DNA of 50,635 bases from Clostridia bacterium (GCA_017477355.1 JAFUWA010000012.1:1-50635), one strand, 5' to 3'. Shown: positions 1-9,975, counted from the stretch's first letter. The notes: a model not told the origin generated them from the sequence alone. Numbers and translations are program-made.

Positions 1-713
1 ATAAAATCAAAATCACAAGTTGCAATTACTAATTTTCCGTTAATTTCTTCTAAAGAAAAATTAATTTCTTTTTGATTCTGTCTTTCTTCACCATAATTTA
101 CTATTGCTGTATATTTTAAATCTTCAACAAGTTGAACATTTTCTATTTCAAATCCCCATCCAGAGGCTCCTACATTAGAATAAATTAAATATTCATCTTT
201 TTCCTTAAAATATTCATTTAACCCATTACTATTATTGAAACATTCTTCTGTCATATAGTTTAACATTTTATTTTTAAAATCTGAATACTTTATATTAGTT
301 TTTGTAAAATAATCTGGTAATGAAGATTCATCAAAATCTGTATATCCTAATTTTCTTAACAATCCCTCTGTTGAACCATGCATTACTCCTACTAACCCTA
401 AATAATTTTGCAAACATTCTTTAACTTCAACATTTGAAAACTCATTTTTATTTTCTGTACTTTCTTGTTCTTCAACTAATTCTTCATCATCTTCTTCACC
501 ATCAACTGTTATTTCTACTTCTTTCTCTTCTTCATCATATACTGGAGTTACAACTTCATTATTGGTATTTGAAGTAGCTGCATCTGATAACTTAACATTC
601 TCCTTTTTCAATCCAGTAACGTAAAATGTTAGTCCTATTGCAGCTAAAATCAATCCTATTATCATCATAATAAGGAATATAATTCCAGCTTCTGAATCTT
701 TCTTCTCTCCCAT
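1..713 (-). CDS. Membrane-anchored acidic protein of unknown function (3' end outside window)
   Basis: The gene starts at ATG 711-713, six bases after an AGGAG ribosome site, and stays open to the window edge, so its C-terminus is not seen. The N-terminus is MGEKKDSEAG, followed by one membrane helix at about residues 10-32. Next comes a linker very rich in Asp and Glu (about residues 50-85), then a soluble domain with a run near VGVMHGSTEGLLRKLGY. This suggests a single-pass protein with its soluble part outside the cell. I do not recognise the family. It is separated from pheT by a terminator hairpin and lies downstream of it in the same direction. Confidence 0.75.
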   Translation of the reverse strand, partial: MGEKKDSEAGIIFLIMMIIGLILAAIGLTFYVTGLKKENVKLSDAATSNTNNEVVTPVYDEEEKEVEITVDGEEDDEELVEEQESTENKNEFSNVEVKECLQNYLGLVGVMHGSTEGLLRKLGYTDFDESSLPDYFTKTNIKYSDFKNKMLNYMTEECFNNSNGLNEYFKEKDEYLIYSNVGASGWGFEIENVQLVEDLKYTAIVNYGEERQNQKEINFSLEEINGKLVIATCDFDF

Positions 714-808
714 CTCGTATCTCCTTTCAATTTTTCTCTTGTATGTAAAATATTATATCCTTAATTAAAATTTAAGTCAATCATTACATGATGAAGAAAA
801 TAATTAGT

Positions 809-847
809 AAAAAATAACTAGTAGCTACAACCTCCTAGTTATTTTTT
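809..847 (-). terminator. Terminator after pheST
   Basis: A 13-bp inverted repeat (809-821 with 835-847, core CTAGTTATTTTTT on the minus strand) follows the pheT stop. It is flanked by T-runs in both directions, so it can also act on the other strand. It separates the pheST unit from the membrane-protein gene at 1-713. Confidence 0.8.
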
Positions 848-867
848 GTACATATCTACAAAGCAAA

Positions 868-3243
868 TTATTTTCTCAATTCTGCTTTTACACCTTTTTC
901 TAAACGTTCAATAATTTGATTCAAAACTGTATTTACTTCTTCATCTGTTAAAGTTCTATCATTTGCTCCAAAACTTAAAGAAACTGCTATACTCTTTTTA
1001 TTTGGTGGTAATGGAGCACCTTGATAAACATCAAATACTTTTGAACCTAAGAATAATTTTCCACCAGCTCTTTTGATTTCTGATTGTAATTCTGCTGAAG
1101 TAACAAATTTATCTACTACTACAGCTAAGTCTTTATTAACAGATGGAAATTTTGAAATTTCTTTAAATGTCATTTTTCCTGTTTTCTTTTCTAGTAATTT
1201 ATCTAAATTAATTTCTAAAACATATACATCATCTTTTGTCTCATTTGGATGCAATTTTCCAACAATTCCACAGATATCAGCATTAACTGAAATTTCAGCT
1301 GTTTGATATGGATGGAATTCGCATATATCCTGTTTTGGTTTTACAAAACTATATCTTCCGCCATATCCAAGGTAATCTAAAATTTCTTCTGCTACGCCTT
1401 TCATTACATAGAAATCTACTTTCTGGTCTTTTCCTAAAGAATCTAAGTAATTTCCTGTCATTAAAGCGCAAAGTTTATTATTTTCTCCGTATTCTTCTCC
1501 CTTTTTCCAGAACCCCTTTCCAATCTCGAAAATAGAAACATCTTTATTGTAATGAGCCTTATTATATTCATAAGTTTTTACTAATGATGGAATCAAACTA
1601 TATCTTAAAACACTTCTTTCTTCTGTCATTGGATCAGATAATCTTAATTCTTCAAAACTATCTGCTGTATATTTATGAACTTCTTTATCATTGATTAATA
1701 CATATGTCAAAGTCTCATTTAAGCCTAGATTTACCATTTTTCTTCTTATTTCACGAAGAGTGTTATTTCTAGATCCTCTCTTCATTGGAACAACCGGAAG
1801 TTTTCCTTCAATATTATCAACACCATAAATACGGCTTACTTCTTCAATTAAATCCTCTGGAATAGAAATATCTAATCTTCTTCTAGGAACAATAACATCT
1901 GCTGTTGTTCCACTATCTTTTGCTGTAAATCCAAGTTTTCTATACACATTTAAAACTTCTTCTTTTGGAATTTCAGTTCCTAATAAAGCATTAATTTGTT
2001 CATAAGAAACCTCTATTTCTCTATCCTTCATATCTGCTTGATTATATTCACACATTCCAGTTACAACTGTTCCGCCTGCATATTCTGCTAATAATTTACA
2101 AGCTCTTTCTATTGCCATATAAGTTCTATTTGGATCTAAACCTTTTTCAAATCTATTAGAAGCCTCACTTCTCAAAATTTTCTTTGAAGTTTTTCTAACC
2201 ATAACAGAATCAAAAATAGCAGCTTCAATAATTACATTTTTAGTAGTCTCTTCTACTTCTGTTGAAAGTCCACCCATAACACCAGCTAAACCAATTCCTT
2301 TATTTCCATCAGAGATTACTAAATCATTTTCATCTAAAATTCTTTCTTGTTCATCTAGAGTTGTTAATTTTTCTCCTGATTGAGCTTGACGTACTTCTAG
2401 ACAACCATTTAATCTATCTGCATCATAGAAATGTAATGGTTGACCAAGCTCTAACATAACATAGTTACTAATATCAACAACATTATTGATTGGTCTTACA
2501 CCACATGCAATTAATCTATTTTTGATAAAATCTGGACTTTCTTTAATTTCTACATTTTCCACTTTTCTAGCTAAGAATAAAGAACAATTTGGTGTATTAA
2601 TCTTTAATTCGAAAGATTTATTCAGATCTTCTCCTGATTCTCTATGAGATAAATCTACTTCTTTTACTTTCTTATCATAGATTGCTCCTAATTCATAAGC
2701 CATTCCTAAAATGCTTAATAAATCTCCTCTATTGGCTGTTAAATCAAAATCAATAATCTCATCATTTAACTTCATATATTCGATTGGATCTTTTCCAACT
2801 GGGGCATCATCTGATAATACATGAATTCCATTTTTATCTTCTTCAGATAAGAATTTTTTATCAATTCCAATTTCATATAAAGCACAAATCATTCCATTTG
2901 ATTCAACACCACGTTTTACTGATTTTTGAATTTTGAAGTCTCCTGGAAGAACTGCTCCTGGTAAAGCAACAATTACTTTTTCTCCCTTGGCTACATTTGG
3001 AGCACCACAAACGATTTGTAAAACTTCATTTCCAACATCTACTTTACAAACATGTAAATTATCTGAATCTGGATGCATTTCACATTCTAAAACTTTTCCA
3101 ATAATTAAATTAGTAGAATTTACTAAGGCTCTAGCTTCATCATACTCATTTCCTACTCTTGTCATATCTTCTGCAATTTGTTTGATACTTAATTCATCAT
3201 CTAAATCAATATAATCTTTTACAAAATTTCTACTTAATATCAT
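868..3243 (-). CDS. pheT: Phenylalanyl-tRNA synthetase beta subunit
   Basis: This is the beta chain of the alpha2-beta2 enzyme that charges tRNA-Phe. It has 791 residues, the usual length for Bacillota. In order it shows the N-terminal tRNA-binding (EMAP/OB) domain at about residues 40-150 (CKVDVGNEVLQIVCGAPNVA), the B3/B4 editing region with GVRPINNVVDISNYVMLELG and PLHFYDADRL, the B5 domain, the catalytic-like core, and a C-terminal anticodon-binding domain (KFPSVNKDLAVVVD). It lies 82 bp after pheS, and both are presumably transcribed from the T-box promoter near 4730. It has no in-frame CGG codon, so it is translated conventionally, unlike its partner subunit. Confidence 0.97.
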   Translation of the reverse strand: MILSRNFVKDYIDLDDELSIKQIAEDMTRVGNEYDEARALVNSTNLIIGKVLECEMHPDSDNLHVCKVDVGNEVLQIVCGAPNVAKGEKVIVALPGAVLPGDFKIQKSVKRGVESNGMICALYEIGIDKKFLSEEDKNGIHVLSDDAPVGKDPIEYMKLNDEIIDFDLTANRGDLLSILGMAYELGAIYDKKVKEVDLSHRESGEDLNKSFELKINTPNCSLFLARKVENVEIKESPDFIKNRLIACGVRPINNVVDISNYVMLELGQPLHFYDADRLNGCLEVRQAQSGEKLTTLDEQERILDENDLVISDGNKGIGLAGVMGGLSTEVEETTKNVIIEAAIFDSVMVRKTSKKILRSEASNRFEKGLDPNRTYMAIERACKLLAEYAGGTVVTGMCEYNQADMKDREIEVSYEQINALLGTEIPKEEVLNVYRKLGFTAKDSGTTADVIVPRRRLDISIPEDLIEEVSRIYGVDNIEGKLPVVPMKRGSRNNTLREIRRKMVNLGLNETLTYVLINDKEVHKYTADSFEELRLSDPMTEERSVLRYSLIPSLVKTYEYNKAHYNKDVSIFEIGKGFWKKGEEYGENNKLCALMTGNYLDSLGKDQKVDFYVMKGVAEEILDYLGYGGRYSFVKPKQDICEFHPYQTAEISVNADICGIVGKLHPNETKDDVYVLEINLDKLLEKKTGKMTFKEISKFPSVNKDLAVVVDKFVTSAELQSEIKRAGGKLFLGSKVFDVYQGAPLPPNKKSIAVSLSFGANDRTLTDEEVNTVLNQIIERLEKGVKAELRK

Positions 3244-3325
3244 AAAAAACCTCTTTCTTTATTAATCAATATTATTTAAATCTTTCGTTTTTTCGAGTGA
3301 TTGCTTCGCAATCTCACAAAACCTC

Positions 3326-4373
3326 CTATTTATCCATTCTATCAAATTGAGATAAGAACTTGATATCATTTGCATATAAATATCTCATATCTGTAATTCC
3401 ATATTTAAACATTGCCAATCTATCAATTCCAGTTCCAAATGCAAATCCTGCATATTTATCAGGATCATATCCATTCATTCTTAATACATTTGGATGAACC
3501 ATTCCAGAACCTAAAACTTCAATCCATCCAGTTTGCTTACATAAACTGCATCCTTTTCCACCACACTTGAAGCAAGTTACATCAACCTCATAAGATGGCT
3601 CTGTAAATGGGAAATAGCTTGGTCTGAAACGAAGTTCTGTTTTCTCTCCCAACATTTTTTTCATGAAAACTTCTAAAGTTCCTTTTAAATCTGCTAAAGA
3701 AATTTTGGTTTCTTTTCTATCAATAACTAATCCTTCAATTTGATTAAATTGATGAGAATGTGTTGCATCATCTTCTCTTCTATATGTTTTTCCTAAAGTG
3801 ATAATTCTAATTGGGCTTTTCTCTTCATTTGCAACCATAGTTCTTGCTTGAACAGATGATGTTTGCGTTCTTAACAAATATTTATCTGTAATATAGAAAC
3901 TATCTTGCATATCACGAGCTGGATGTCCGCTGAGGAAGATTTAATCTTTCAAAGCAGTACTCATCTGTTTCTAATTCTGGTCCTTCTACAACATCATATC
4001 CCATAGAAGTAAACAAATCTTCAATCTCTTCAATTACTCTATTTAAAGGATGTTCGCTTCCTCTTCTTACTTTAGTAGCAGGAAGTGTAATGTCAATAGC
4101 TTCTTTTGCTAATTTTTCTTCTAGCATTTTTGCTGACATTTTTTCTTCCATCTCTTTAAATTTAGATTCTAAATTAGTTCTTACTTCATTAACAAAAGCA
4201 CCAAATTTTGGTCTTTCCTCCGGAGCTAAATCTTTCAACTTTTTCATTGATTCTGAAAGTTCAGATTTTTTTCCAAGAACTTTTACTTTTAATTCTTGTA
4301 GCTCTTTACTGTCTTTAATCTCAGTAATTTTCTTTTCTGTTTCTGCTTGAATCTTTTTGATTAATTCTTCCAT
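3326..4373 (-). CDS. pheS: Phenylalanyl-tRNA synthetase alpha subunit, +1 recoding at one CGG
   Basis: This is the catalytic alpha subunit, 348 residues when read with one +1 step. Residues 1-90 form the N-terminal coiled coil, followed by the class II core with motif 2 ([20 protein letters not shown]), a Cys-rich loop ([12 protein letters not shown]) and motif 3 ([10 protein letters not shown]). In the zero frame the protein ends at TSSS soon after CGG 3927-3929. Skipping the C gives [13 protein letters not shown], the conserved segment expected here, with Gly149 read from CGGA. Length minus one is exactly 349 codons. An essential synthetase split by a real frameshift mutation is very unlikely, so I read this as translational recoding. 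Expression is likely controlled by the Phe T-box. Confidence 0.94.
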
Positions 4374-4430
4374 TCTTTTATCTCCTTCCTATATCAACAT
4401 TTTGATTAAAATTCTGATTTTAATCAAAAT

Positions 4431-4690
4431 GAAAAAGTCCTATATATTCTCTCGAATATATAGGACGACTAAATCGTGGTACCACCTAATTTTATTTTAA
4501 ATCTCTTAGATTTAAAACCTCTTAAAGCTATATCGTAGCAACCGTTTAACCCTACTACCATTTTCAAGTTAAAACCTCAAAAGCGAAATTTCAAAAACCA
4601 ATATATAAATAAGCTCTCAGCGCATCACTTATTCTCTCTTAATATATTTTCCGATTTTCTACTTAACTTTTTCCAAACGGCTATATAAAA
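4431..4690 (-). promoter_or_regulatory. T-box leader of pheST (probable Phe specifier)
   Basis: The minus strand carries the T-box sequence AGGTGGTACCACG (plus 4475-4487). It is followed by a 12-bp terminator hairpin (4437-4448 with 4455-4466) and a T-run. Upstream is a long stem I region with AGAGAATAAGTGATGCGCTG. A TTC triplet in AAATTTCGC is the likely specifier, matching the Phe genes downstream. Uncharged tRNA-Phe would stabilise the antiterminator and allow pheST transcription. Confidence 0.9.
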
Positions 4691-4701
4691 ATTATGTAAA
4701 T

Positions 4702-4730
4702 AATATAACACAGATTTCTCTTAATTTCAA
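4702..4730 (-). promoter_or_regulatory. SigA-type promoter of the pheST leader
   Basis: TTGAAA (plus 4725-4730) and TATATT (4702-4707) are separated by 17 bases on the minus strand, just upstream of the T-box leader. This is a standard housekeeping promoter arrangement. Confidence 0.65.
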
Positions 4731-4745
4731 GTACTTTTTTGAAAT

Positions 4746-4919
4746 TTATAATTCTGGCTCATAATCATGACTAATTTCTTGATTAGCGACCTTCACAGGT
4801 CTAATCGTAATTTTAGCAGGACCTAAAGCAATTTCAATCTCAGGTCTATAACTTTTTAAAGTATTTATCATTGTCTTACTAGCTTTTTGTTTAAATTCAG
4901 TTAAATCCTTTCCTCTCAT
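4746..4919 (-). CDS. Small hypothetical protein (57 aa)
   Basis: The gene starts at ATG 4917-4919, six bases after the stop of the coiled-coil gene, and ends with HDYEPEL. It is a basic-then-acidic peptide starting MRGKDLTEFKQKASKTM. I recognise no domain. Its tight spacing to the 296-residue gene suggests co-translation and a shared, unknown role. It lies directly upstream of the pheST promoter, with no clear terminator between them. Confidence 0.6.
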   Translation of the reverse strand: MRGKDLTEFKQKASKTMINTLKSYRPEIEIALGPAKITIRPVKVANQEISHDYEPEL

Positions 4920-4925
4920 TGCTTT

Positions 4926-5816
4926 TTACCCTTTTAATCCCTCTAACTCATTTACTCTAAATTCTTTTACTTTCATCTTAAGTGGAGCAATTACTGTTTT
5001 AGAAACAACTTTTGCTGTACTAAATCTATTTGAGAAAAAGCTTTTTGTTCTATTCCAAACACTAGGCTTTCTTAAAGTAACTGATATCCATTTTTCTCTT
5101 GTTTCCATCGCTGCTTCTAAGCCTAATCTCTTTTTCTCATTTATCTCTTTAATTTGTTTTGAAACTTTCTTAATCTCATTTTCTAACCCAACAATCTCTG
5201 CTTGATTCGTTTTATCTCTTTCTTGAAGTTTTAAAATCTTTTTATCTAAGCGATTTGTTTGCTCTACTTCCAAATCGTTCAATTCTTGTAATTTTCTAAT
5301 ATCTGTAAAATCAATAGAACTATTGGTTTGTTTTTTTGCAGAAACTTTTTCCGCTATGTTTTTAGCTCGTTCCGAAAAGCTCATTTTTAACATATCTTTA
5401 TCTTTAAATTTGATTCTAATGTTCTCATCTTTTTTGATATTTTCTTCTCTAAAAACTTTTCCTACCAAATTTGATTCTAGCTCTACTTTTTTCAAAATTA
5501 GTTCTTCCAACTGATTATCATAGTAATCACTCAATTCAGTCAAAGCTAATTCATAGTCTGTCAATACATCTAGAATATCTTGTTTAATAATTCCATAATT
5601 TTTAGATGTTTCATTAAACTTAGGATTAATTCTAGTCATGCTTGTATAAATTGAATTTAATTGATTGTTTACTTTTTGATTAATTGTTTCTGTAGAAATT
5701 TTATCTGCTAATGCACGATTCACAAGCGCACTAGTTTGTATATTATTAGTAGCTGTATCATAAAATCTTTTTAATGCAAGGTTTGCATATTCTTCACCAA
5801 CATTTTCCATTAGCAC
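4926..5816 (-). CDS. Coiled-coil protein of unknown function
   Basis: This protein has 296 residues, is almost entirely helical and has no signal peptide. Heptad-like charged stretches cover about residues 90-135 and 165-230 (KKILKLQERDKTNQAEIVGL). A basic, proline-containing C-terminal part follows (RKPSVWNRTKSFFSNRF). The start is preceded by GGGAAGAGG. It belongs to a compact group with the 50-residue gene upstream and the 57-residue gene downstream. I do not recognise the family. A structural or membrane-associated scaffold role is possible, but nothing in the sequence proves it. Confidence 0.7.
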   Translation of the reverse strand: MLMENVGEEYANLALKRFYDTATNNIQTSALVNRALADKISTETINQKVNNQLNSIYTSMTRINPKFNETSKNYGIIKQDILDVLTDYELALTELSDYYDNQLEELILKKVELESNLVGKVFREENIKKDENIRIKFKDKDMLKMSFSERAKNIAEKVSAKKQTNSSIDFTDIRKLQELNDLEVEQTNRLDKKILKLQERDKTNQAEIVGLENEIKKVSKQIKEINEKKRLGLEAAMETREKWISVTLRKPSVWNRTKSFFSNRFSTAKVVSKTVIAPLKMKVKEFRVNELEGLKG

Positions 5817-5830
5817 ACCTCTTCCCGATT

Positions 5831-5983
5831 TTAAGCTCTTAATCTTTTCGTAATGTTTTTCCCTTGAGAAAACTCTGATATTTTATTTTTCTCAATTTTC
5901 TTAAGTAGTTCTTCCACTTCATTGGTATTCATATAATCTAAATTATATATTTTTCCTTCATATACAACTGTTCCTAGCTTCAT
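5831..5983 (-). CDS. Small hypothetical protein (50 aa)
   Basis: I chose ATG 5981-5983 because AAAGGGTGG lies about eight bases upstream. A longer in-frame reading would overlap the preceding gene and has no ribosome site. The product starts MKLGTVVYEGKIYNLDY and ends with a basic tail (ITKRLRA). The first half looks like a short beta hairpin and the second half like a charged helix. It is followed after 14 bp by the coiled-coil gene. Its function is unknown. Confidence 0.55.
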   Translation of the reverse strand: MKLGTVVYEGKIYNLDYMNTNEVEELLKKIEKNKISEFSQGKNITKRLRA

Positions 5984-6056
5984 TTTGAATACCACCCTTT
6001 CATCTTTAGAATTACTATTTATAATATATATTTTAATATTTAAAAAGTCAATACAA

Positions 6057-7013
6057 TTATTTGATTTCTTTTCCGTTTGTACCAATGACTTTCGTAATTG
6101 TTTTACCATCTTTATTATCAATATAGTAAATTGCTGTTCCTACTACATTAATTTTGGTATTATCTGTATCAACATTTACAATATCATTATCCTTCTTACC
6201 GTTCAGTGAAACAAATCTTATCTTTCCATTTGCTTTATCTAAATAATAAATTCCGTTTGTTGTAACATTATAAGTATCGCAATCCAATTTATCAGTTACC
6301 TCTTCTTTTTTAGAAGTATCCTCTAGACTAACCTTAACTAATTTTCCAGATTCATTATCATAATAATAAACATGTTTATCTAAAATTTGGAATTTATTAA
6401 ACTTTGCCTCTTTGATAATTGTTTTATAGTTTTCTCCATTTATATCTACACTATATAAGAATCCCATGATATCAGAAAAATAGATTGTTCCATCTACCAC
6501 TTTAAAATCAACAACACTTCTTTGAAGAAGTTGTTCTTCATTTTTGCCATCAATATCTACTCTAGAAATTGTATCTGGGTTAGATGTCAAATAATAAATT
6601 TTGGAATCTTGTAAATACATTTTTGTAGAACTTGAAGTGACAGATAAGATGATTTCCTCACCTTTTCCATCTTCATTTACTTTTTTGATATTAATTCCAC
6701 CTGTACTGCTTGGAGTTGTATAATAAATCACTCCATTTAAATAATTAATGGAATATGCCTGATCTTCTGTTAAAGTTTTTACTTCTTCTTTCTCTTTTCT
6801 AACTAATCCTTTATTATAATCATAATAGAAAGTAGTATTCTCGTTTTGAACAGCTAGTCCCATATTAGCATCATTGTTGTTTACTCCATCCTTTATATGA
6901 ACGATCCTTCCAATAACAATGCATAGAACAATTAGTAAAATTACTAGCAATATAATAATTGCAACTGTATTTACTTTTAATTTTTTCTTTAATTTTTCTT
7001 CTTCAGTTTTCAT
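6057..7013 (-). CDS. Membrane-anchored beta-propeller-like protein (DUF5050-type)
   Basis: The protein has 318 residues with a short cytoplasmic Lys/Glu-rich N-terminus, one membrane helix at about residues 16-38, and an extracellular part. That part is built of repeats of the form (G/N)xIYYxDxxxGKIxxVxxxGK, for example NGIYYLDKANGKIRFV and TAIYYIDNKDGKTITKV. Such repeats are typical of DUF5050/YWTD-like propellers. The start follows a GGAG ribosome site, 12 bp after the preceding gene, so the two are probably co-transcribed. The binding partner is unknown. Confidence 0.75.
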   Translation of the reverse strand: MKTEEEKLKKKLKVNTVAIIILLVILLIVLCIVIGRIVHIKDGVNNNDANMGLAVQNENTTFYYDYNKGLVRKEKEEVKTLTEDQAYSINYLNGVIYYTTPSSTGGINIKKVNEDGKGEEIILSVTSSSTKMYLQDSKIYYLTSNPDTISRVDIDGKNEEQLLQRSVVDFKVVDGTIYFSDIMGFLYSVDINGENYKTIIKEAKFNKFQILDKHVYYYDNESGKLVKVSLEDTSKKEEVTDKLDCDTYNVTTNGIYYLDKANGKIRFVSLNGKKDNDIVNVDTDNTKINVVGTAIYYIDNKDGKTITKVIGTNGKEIK

Positions 7014-7025
7014 TTTTTTACTCCT

Positions 7026-8717
7026 TTATTCATATAATTGAAACTCAGAATTTAATTTAAATTCAAAACCATCAATATTAATTGTTGCTATATCGTTTTC
7101 AATCGATACAGAAATCATTGTATCTGGTATTTCTAAAACCATTAAGTCTATGAGTCCATATGTTTTTCCATTTTCTTGAGCGACTGTCATTGCTTCTGAT
7201 ATTGCATTAATTAATTTTACTCTAGCGGCCTCTTTCAATTCTTCTGTATTGATTGTAGCTGGCGGTAACATATTATTATTCTCTACTTCTTCAGGTTTGA
7301 TAAATCCCTGTTTTACTAATTTTTCATTAATCACTTCGTCAGCTCTAGCTGTTACAGCTTCTACTACATCATTTAGCGTATTTTTATCTAGCTCATCTAA
7401 AAATAAACAGTTCTCTTCTGTTAAGTCTTTAATTGCAACTTGTTTAAAATTAATTTGACTATTTGTTTGAATTGTTACTGCAAAAACCATAAAATTGATA
7501 TCTATCTTGTTTTTTAAAGTATATGAATTTCCAGAATTTACTAAATCACAAACAAAATTAGCTTTTCCTACTATCTCAGAATCTTCTATTCTATTAAAAG
7601 TTGCATCCAGTGTTTCTGAAACATCAGAAGTCGTTTTAATTAATTCAATAGAATATCCACTTTGACTATCATTTTCTAAAAATGTTACTGTGATTGAATT
7701 TTCTGTCTCTGCATAATTATATCTAAACTCTAATAAAAATTCTTCATAAAAATCTATCGTAATTTTATAAGTGATATCATTTGTTCCATAAACTTTTACT
7801 GTATAAATTTTATTATCATCTGGATTACTTGTATATAATGAATTAATGTAAGAATCTATTCCAGCTTTTAACTGTTCTTTTGCATCCGAAGCATTGCTTC
7901 CTAGAGAAACTAATAACATATCTAATAACGCATCATCTTCTTCAAAAGTTCTCAATGCCATATCTATCATCTCTACTACTTGGCTTTCTGTTAATGTCAT
8001 TGTATACTCTGTCACGTGAACATTATCTAAAATGACATCTTTACTAGAAAATGCTGCATCCGGTGCTTTCTGGTTAACAATATCAATGTATTTTGCAAAA
8101 ATATCATCTGTCAATACTGGCAATTTTAATTGCTTATCCTTTAATTGACTAAAATCTATTCCAGTGTCAATTTCTCCATCAGAGAATTGGCTAAGCACAT
8201 TTGATAAATTAGTATATTTTGTTCCCAAATATTTCACTACAATATCTTCTGAAATAATTCCAATTCTATCACTATTACTCAACAAATTAAAAGAAACAAT
8301 CTCATTGTCTTTGTATGTCACAACAACATCTGAAATACTCTTTTCTTTTTCTGGATCAGTTTTAGAATCAATTGCTACTTTCATATCTGATATATCTAAT
8401 TCCGTTTCAATTAATCCACTAGATACTGTTCCTGTAATTTCAGTTGTAGCCTCTGCTTGTTCACTTTGTACACGTGTATTAAATAAATTTATCTTCTCAA
8501 AATTTAATACTGTGGAAGTATTTCCTCTTCCTAAATAATGAATAAATGCGGCTTTAGGAGTATTATTATCTTGTTTCTTCAAATATATCCAATAAACTCC
8601 TACAACAACCAAAGCAATTACCAATAAAATAATCAGAAAAAGAAATATTTTTGGTGCTATTCTTTTCTTCTTTTTTGGAAGCTGGTTTTTTAGCATATCA
8701 TCAAGACTATTTGCCAC
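7026..8717 (-). CDS. Large single-pass exported protein of unknown function
   Basis: I prefer the GTG start at 8715-8717 (VANSLDDMLKNQ), which has AAGGGGG upstream. An ATG at 8744 is also in frame but lacks a ribosome site and overlaps the preceding gene. The protein has 563 residues. A Lys-rich cytoplasmic tip (PKKKKRI) precedes one membrane helix (FLFLIILLVIALVVVGVYW), followed by a long beta-rich extracellular region with many Ser, Thr and Asp residues. It resembles envelope proteins with repeated cystatin-like folds, but I cannot name a family. Its neighbours are also membrane-anchored, which suggests a common surface role. Confidence 0.65.
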   Translation of the reverse strand: MANSLDDMLKNQLPKKKKRIAPKIFLFLIILLVIALVVVGVYWIYLKKQDNNTPKAAFIHYLGRGNTSTVLNFEKINLFNTRVQSEQAEATTEITGTVSSGLIETELDISDMKVAIDSKTDPEKEKSISDVVVTYKDNEIVSFNLLSNSDRIGIISEDIVVKYLGTKYTNLSNVLSQFSDGEIDTGIDFSQLKDKQLKLPVLTDDIFAKYIDIVNQKAPDAAFSSKDVILDNVHVTEYTMTLTESQVVEMIDMALRTFEEDDALLDMLLVSLGSNASDAKEQLKAGIDSYINSLYTSNPDDNKIYTVKVYGTNDITYKITIDFYEEFLLEFRYNYAETENSITVTFLENDSQSGYSIELIKTTSDVSETLDATFNRIEDSEIVGKANFVCDLVNSGNSYTLKNKIDINFMVFAVTIQTNSQINFKQVAIKDLTEENCLFLDELDKNTLNDVVEAVTARADEVINEKLVKQGFIKPEEVENNNMLPPATINTEELKEAARVKLINAISEAMTVAQENGKTYGLIDLMVLEIPDTMISVSIENDIATINIDGFEFKLNSEFQLYE

Positions 8718-8736
8718 TTTCCTTTCCCCCTTCTTA

Positions 8737-9783
8737 TTAAGCATTAGGATTATATCTTTTCATCTCTGACAATGTCCAATTATTATCTCTTGTTGTAATG
8801 ATACTTCCACAATATGGACATCTTCCAGATGAAAGAATCGTTGTTGCTCCACCACAATTTGGACAATTCATTGTTACTGGTTTTACACCACCTTCTGGAG
8901 TTTTTATACCAGCTTTTCTAACAAATGTTAAAATATATGGATTAACAACATTAATTCCAGGATCTCCTCTTAATGTTTTTCCTGTCGTTTCATCAACAAT
9001 GTAATCTATCATTTTTGATTCCAAGACAACTCTTAAAATCTCTCTATCTCCTTCTGTACTAAAGCTATACAATCTAGATAAATTTACACTAACTCTCTCT
9101 AATTTATTAATCTGTTTATTTTGAACATATCTTTGTACTTGATTATTGGTTTGTTCATATAACTCAGGAGTAACGAAATGTCTTATATTTTCCAAGTTTC
9201 TATCAGACCAGGCATATTGTAATTTTACAAACATATCACTTGCCCAAGCCAAAAATTCTGCTTTATTGAACATTGGATCATCCGTTTGAATCTGACTTTC
9301 AATAGGTGCATCAGTTGTACCAAATAATAACTCTCTATTTCTACGTCTTCTCTCTTCAACATCTGCGCTTGGTCTTCTCATCATGTTATCTGACATATGT
9401 CTTCTCAAGAAATCATCCGTATTTTTGTTACTTTTATAAATATAATATCCAATTGCTAAAATAATAAGTATAATTGTTATCGCAAACATTGGATGGTTGC
9501 CAAAAAAATTTCCTAATATATAACCTGTAATAAAATCTCCACTACTAGATGAGCTATGATAAGAATAATCATCATCCCAGTCCCAGCTACTTGAAGAACT
9601 TCCCCAATCAGAACTTGAGCTTCCCCAACTACTACTTCCCCAATCATCATAGCTACTAGAGCTATCATAACTTTCATAATCTCCCCAATCAGCGATTGCA
9701 GGAATTTGCCATATTACAATTCCAATAATTGTTAAAATTGTTATTACAATTAAAAACTTCTTTAGTTTCTTCCAATTTTTCAT
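8737..9783 (-). CDS. Tim44-like domain membrane protein with C-terminal zinc ribbon
   Basis: The start at ATG 9781-9783 follows GGAG by seven bases; an upstream in-frame ATG lacks a ribosome site. The 348 residues comprise a signal or membrane helix (about residues 7-25), a Ser/Trp/Asp low-complexity stretch (WGSSSSDWGSSSSSWDWDDD), a second membrane helix (MFAITIILIILAIGYYIYKS), and an alpha/beta domain. In that domain, FLAWASDMFVKLQYAWSDRN and the following region match the Tim44-like fold. The protein ends with a four-Cys zinc ribbon (CPNCGG and CPYCGS). Proteins of this architecture are common in gut Clostridia, but their role is not established. Confidence 0.75.
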   Translation of the reverse strand: MKNWKKLKKFLIVITILTIIGIVIWQIPAIADWGDYESYDSSSSYDDWGSSSWGSSSSDWGSSSSSWDWDDDYSYHSSSSSGDFITGYILGNFFGNHPMFAITIILIILAIGYYIYKSNKNTDDFLRRHMSDNMMRRPSADVEERRRRNRELLFGTTDAPIESQIQTDDPMFNKAEFLAWASDMFVKLQYAWSDRNLENIRHFVTPELYEQTNNQVQRYVQNKQINKLERVSVNLSRLYSFSTEGDREILRVVLESKMIDYIVDETTGKTLRGDPGINVVNPYILTFVRKAGIKTPEGGVKPVTMNCPNCGGATTILSSGRCPYCGSIITTRDNNWTLSEMKRYNPNA

Positions 9784-9871
9784 TTTAAATCTCCAAAAAA
9801 TTTCTCTCATTTATTGTATCATTAAAAATTTTTTTCGTCTATAACTTTAAAGAAAAAATCAAAAAATGAAA

Positions 9872-9975
9872 AAAGAATACTAAATATCCAGATACTTTTC
9901 GTCAGTCGACATCCTCTTGCGTTTCGATTTATTGGAAGTCTCCATTCCTTAAGTATCTTCATATTTGTATTCTTT
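9872..9975. repeat. 104-bp structured repeat, copy 1
   Basis: This element is almost identical in its core to 39381-39484 and has exactly the same length. Its ends form a long imperfect stem (AAAGAATAC with GTATTCTTT, then AGATACTT with AAGTATCT) around a core of about 50 bases containing GTCGACATCCTCT and TGGAAGTCTCCATTCC. T-runs at both ends mean it could terminate transcription either way. It begins directly after the recoded stop of the DUF951 gene. It is either an untranslated structured RNA or a small mobile hairpin element. Confidence 0.8.

Noticed and set aside
3297-3314. GATTGC/GCAATC hairpin between pheS and pheT
   Set aside because: Only six base pairs, with no T-run after it; too weak to call a terminator or regulatory element.
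8717-8744. ATG 8744 as start of the 563-residue membrane protein
   Set aside because: No ribosome site and overlap with the previous gene; GTG 8715-8717 has AAGGGGG upstream.
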